A DNA stretch of 33,318 nt from DASTHS01 sp035718085 (GTDB taxonomy: Bacteria; Actinomycetota; Acidimicrobiia; Acidimicrobiales; Palsa-688), in contig DASTHS010000060.1 of the NCBI GenBank assembly GCA_035718085.1, positions 1 to 33,318 on the forward strand, read 5' to 3'. The notes under the pieces were generated by a model. It saw only the letters and a program-made list of their open reading frames with translations, searched no databases and was not told the origin of the DNA. Each line of letters starts with the position of its first letter. The first letter of the stretch is position 1. Below, one piece after another: positions 31,551 to 33,318 of this stretch. The position numbers and the translations under genes are program-made.

Positions 31551-33008
31551 GTGGGCAATCGTTTGCACGAGCGCACGGTCTCGCGTGAGCGCCGCTACCA
31601 CCTGCTCGTCGCCATCCTCGGCGGCCTGCTGGCGGTCAACTGCACCTTCACCATGTTCAACGTGGCCCTCGTGCGCATCGCCACGTCACTGCACACGACC
31701 CAGACCACCTTGACCTGGGCGATCACCGGCCCGCTGCTGGTGGTGGGCGTGGCCGGACCACCGCTGGGCAAGCTGGGCGACCTGCACGGCCACCGGCGCA
31801 ACTACCTGATGGGCATGACCGGCTCGCTCGTGTGCGCGCTGCTCACGATCGCGGCATGGTCGGCATCGTCGCTGATCGTGGCCCGGCTCTTCGCCGGATT
31901 CGGTGACGCCTGCATGATGGCGTCGTCGTGGGCGCTGCTGTTCCGGGTCTTCGGGCCGGAGGAGCGCACCCGCATCATGGGCTGGTGGGCCCTGGTGGGG
32001 GCCGGGGGGCCGGTGCTCGGCGTCGCCGTCGGCGGCCCCGTCGTGCAAGCCGTCGGCTGGCGGTGGGTGTTCGTGGGCCAGGCCCCCCTCATCGCGATCG
32101 CCCTGGTGGCCACCTTCCGGCTGCTGCCCGACACCCCGAAGGTGCCGGGCGGCCGGGTGAACTGGGCGTCGGCGGGAGCCCTGGCGCTCGGTGTGGCCGG
32201 ACTGCTCCTGGCCCTCAACCAGGGCGGCGTCGACGGCTGGCTCTCCCCGGTCGTCCTCGCGTCGGCCGCCTGCGTGCCCCTCGGCCTCGGGCTGTTCGCG
32301 GCCATCGAGCGCCGCAGCGACGACCCGCTGGTGCCGCTCGGCTGGCTGCGTGAGCGCAACTTCCTCCTGCCGTCCCTCGCCACCCTCACCATGAACTTCT
32401 GTTACATGGGCGGCTTCTTCCTCTCGCCGCTGTTCCTCGAGCGGGCCCTCGGCTACGGCATCGGGGTGACCGGCATCATGCAGGTCGCCCGTCCGCTCAC
32501 CTTCGCCGTGTCGGCACCGGTCGCCGGCTACCTGGCCACCCGCACCGGCGAGCGCGCCGCCGCCGTCGCGGGCGCCACCCTCATGTGCGGCTCGATGCTG
32601 CTCTTCGCCGTCGTCGGCGTCGGTGTGCCCGGCGTGCTGGTCGTCGTGGCCCTCGGCCTGTCCGGCCTGGCCAACGGGGTGGCGTCGCCCTCGCTGGCCG
32701 CCTGCGTGGCCAACTCGGTGCCGGTCGAGCAGATGGGCACCGCGTCGGCCGGCCTGCAGGTCTTCAGCCAGGTCGGGGTGGTCGCCGGCATCCAGGTGAT
32801 GGAGACCGTCGAGGTGGCTCAGGCCCACAGCGGGCTGGTGGCGTCGTTCCATGACGCCTACCTCGTCGGGGCGCTCGTCGCCGTGCTCGGCGTGGGCTGT
32901 GCGGCCATGGTGCGCTCCGCGGTGCGCCGGCGGGGCGTGCCCGTGGTGACGGCCGCCGACGAGGTGCTCGAGGCCCTGGCGATCGCACCCGAGCCCAGCC
33001 TCGGGTGA
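31551..33008 (+). CDS. MFS transporter, DHA2 (drug:H+ antiporter, 14-TM) type
   Basis: 485 residues with about 14 helices. Helix 1 is LLVAILGGLLAVNCTFTMFNVALVRI-like with the N-VAL pattern. The loop 2-3 motif is GPPLGKLGDLHGHRRNYLMG, and helix 5 has GWWALVGAGGPVLGVAVGGPV, the antiporter motif C type (GxxxGPxxGG). The central loop DTPKVPGGRVNWASAG and the later segment SVPVEQMGTASAGLQVFSQVG are DHA2-like. GTG 31551 follows a TACCCT by 8 bases. Probable efflux pump, substrate unknown. Divergent from the ABC exporter, convergent with nothing; tRNA genes follow. Confidence 0.9.
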   Translation: MGNRLHERTVSRERRYHLLVAILGGLLAVNCTFTMFNVALVRIATSLHTTQTTLTWAITGPLLVVGVAGPPLGKLGDLHGHRRNYLMGMTGSLVCALLTIAAWSASSLIVARLFAGFGDACMMASSWALLFRVFGPEERTRIMGWWALVGAGGPVLGVAVGGPVVQAVGWRWVFVGQAPLIAIALVATFRLLPDTPKVPGGRVNWASAGALALGVAGLLLALNQGGVDGWLSPVVLASAACVPLGLGLFAAIERRSDDPLVPLGWLRERNFLLPSLATLTMNFCYMGGFFLSPLFLERALGYGIGVTGIMQVARPLTFAVSAPVAGYLATRTGERAAAVAGATLMCGSMLLFAVVGVGVPGVLVVVALGLSGLANGVASPSLAACVANSVPVEQMGTASAGLQVFSQVGVVAGIQVMETVEVAQAHSGLVASFHDAYLVGALVAVLGVGCAAMVRSAVRRRGVPVVTAADEVLEALAIAPEPSLG

Positions 33009-33013
33009 CCGGC

Positions 33014-33042
33014 TCGACCGGCGGGGCCGGGGCGGCTAGGCT
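33014..33042 (+). promoter_or_regulatory. Promoter of the tRNA-Asp/tRNA-Phe pair
   Basis: TAGGCT at 33037-33042 is a good -10, with TCGACC at 33014-33019 as a weak -35 (17-base spacer). The tRNA-Asp 5' end is 26 bases downstream. Confidence 0.45.
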
Positions 33043-33068
33043 GACCCGGCCCGCTCGTCGGGCAACGA

Positions 33069-33142
33069 GGTCCTGTGGAGCAGTTGGAGTGCTCGCCACC
33101 CTGTCAAGGTGGAGGTCGCGGGTTCAAATCCCGTCAGGACCG
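33069..33142 (+). tRNA. tRNA-Asp (anticodon GUC)
   Basis: A 74-nt cloverleaf: acceptor GGTCCTG/CAGGACC, D stem GAGC/GCTC, anticodon stem CCACC/GGTGG with loop CTGTCAA (anticodon GTC), T arm GCGGG-TTCAAAT-CCCGT. Discriminator G; CCA not encoded. Confidence 0.95.
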
Positions 33143-33144
33143 CC

Positions 33145-33174
33145 GGATACTCGGTGTGGATTCATTGAGTATCC
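33145..33174. repeat. Inverted repeat between tRNA-Asp and tRNA-Phe
   Basis: GGATACTC (33145-33152) pairs perfectly with GAGTATCC (33167-33174) around a 14-base loop. It fills the 37-base spacer between the two tRNAs and could be a processing hairpin or a remnant of an insertion. Confidence 0.55.
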
Positions 33175-33179
33175 AGCCA

Positions 33180-33256
33180 GGTCAGGTAGCTCAGTCGGTA
33201 TGAGCGTCCGCCTGAAAAGCGGAAGGTCGACAGTTCGATCCTGTCCCTGACCACCA
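33180..33256 (+). tRNA. tRNA-Phe (anticodon GAA), CCA encoded
   Basis: Acceptor GGTCAGG/CCTGACC, D stem GCTC/GAGC, anticodon stem TCCGC/GCGGA with loop CTGAAAA (anticodon GAA), T arm GACAG-TTCGATC-CTGTC. Discriminator A at 33253, followed by an encoded CCA at 33254-33256, which the other two tRNAs here lack. Confidence 0.95.
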
Positions 33257-33318
33257 GTTTCGGATGTGCTTCTAGTGCTCTGACCAGCGCGAATGCTGAT
33301 TTCGCACTTTCGTGCTTG
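33257..33318. other. Low-GC sequence after tRNA-Phe
   Basis: These last 62 bases are about 52% G+C by direct count, far below the rest of the window. No gene can be called. This may be the edge of an element integrated at tRNA-Phe. Confidence 0.4.

Overview
The window is very G+C-rich, with mostly GTG/ATG starts and many genes that begin a few bases after a TAnnnT hexamer. This points to a high-GC actinomycete. The gene content (osmoprotectant ABC system, EthA-type monooxygenase, two PPOX/F420-type flavoproteins, clpS with a DUF2017 gene, and divergent ctaA/ctaB) fits Actinomycetota, plausibly class Acidimicrobiia. The class is an inference from style and content, not from a marker gene.

Layout. 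1-3863 (minus strand): a possible three-gene operon made of a histidine phosphatase, a membrane acyltransferase-3, and an acyl-CoA ligase fused in frame to a phosphosulfolactate synthase (ComA) domain that runs off the window start. 3934-4365: an RsbW-like ATP-binding protein. 4362-7948: an OpuC-type osmoprotectant ABC transporter, with the binding protein and two permeases on minus and the CBS-domain ATPase divergent. 7986-12078 (minus): SDR, Baeyer-Villiger-type monooxygenase and MFS transporter. 12207-14814: an antiporter-Usp fusion and a receiver protein that has lost its phosphoacceptor Asp. 14956-18224 (minus): a glycosyltransferase coupled to a glycogen-debranching-like glucosidase. 18657-19367: an SDR without the YxxxK motif.

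19494-20937: an intact tRNA-Glu(UUC) and a displaced 43-bp copy of its 3' part bracket a 1.37-kb islet. The islet holds only a toxin-antitoxin-like pair (AbiEii/MenT-type nucleotidyltransferase plus a small partner) and has no integrase. 20997-24328: an ATP-binding/PAS protein, a hypothetical protein, a PPOX flavoprotein and a thioesterase-like protein. 24306-28785 (minus): a tightly packed run of ctaA, clpS, DUF2017, PPOX, alpha/beta hydrolase, and a cyanophycinase-like domain fused to a CysRS C-terminal-like domain. 28885-33008: ctaB, an ABC-2 exporter and a DHA2-type MFS. 33069-33256: tRNA-Asp and tRNA-Phe, after which G+C falls sharply.

The most interesting candidate is the first block. 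ComA (phosphoenolpyruvate + sulfite to phosphosulfolactate), a phosphatase, a ligase resembling oxalate-CoA ligases, and a membrane acyltransferase would together form a coherent route to make a sulfolactyl group and attach it to a surface molecule. That pathway is a hypothesis. The fusion itself is read directly from the sequence. The second candidate is the integrase-free toxin-antitoxin islet in tRNA-Glu.
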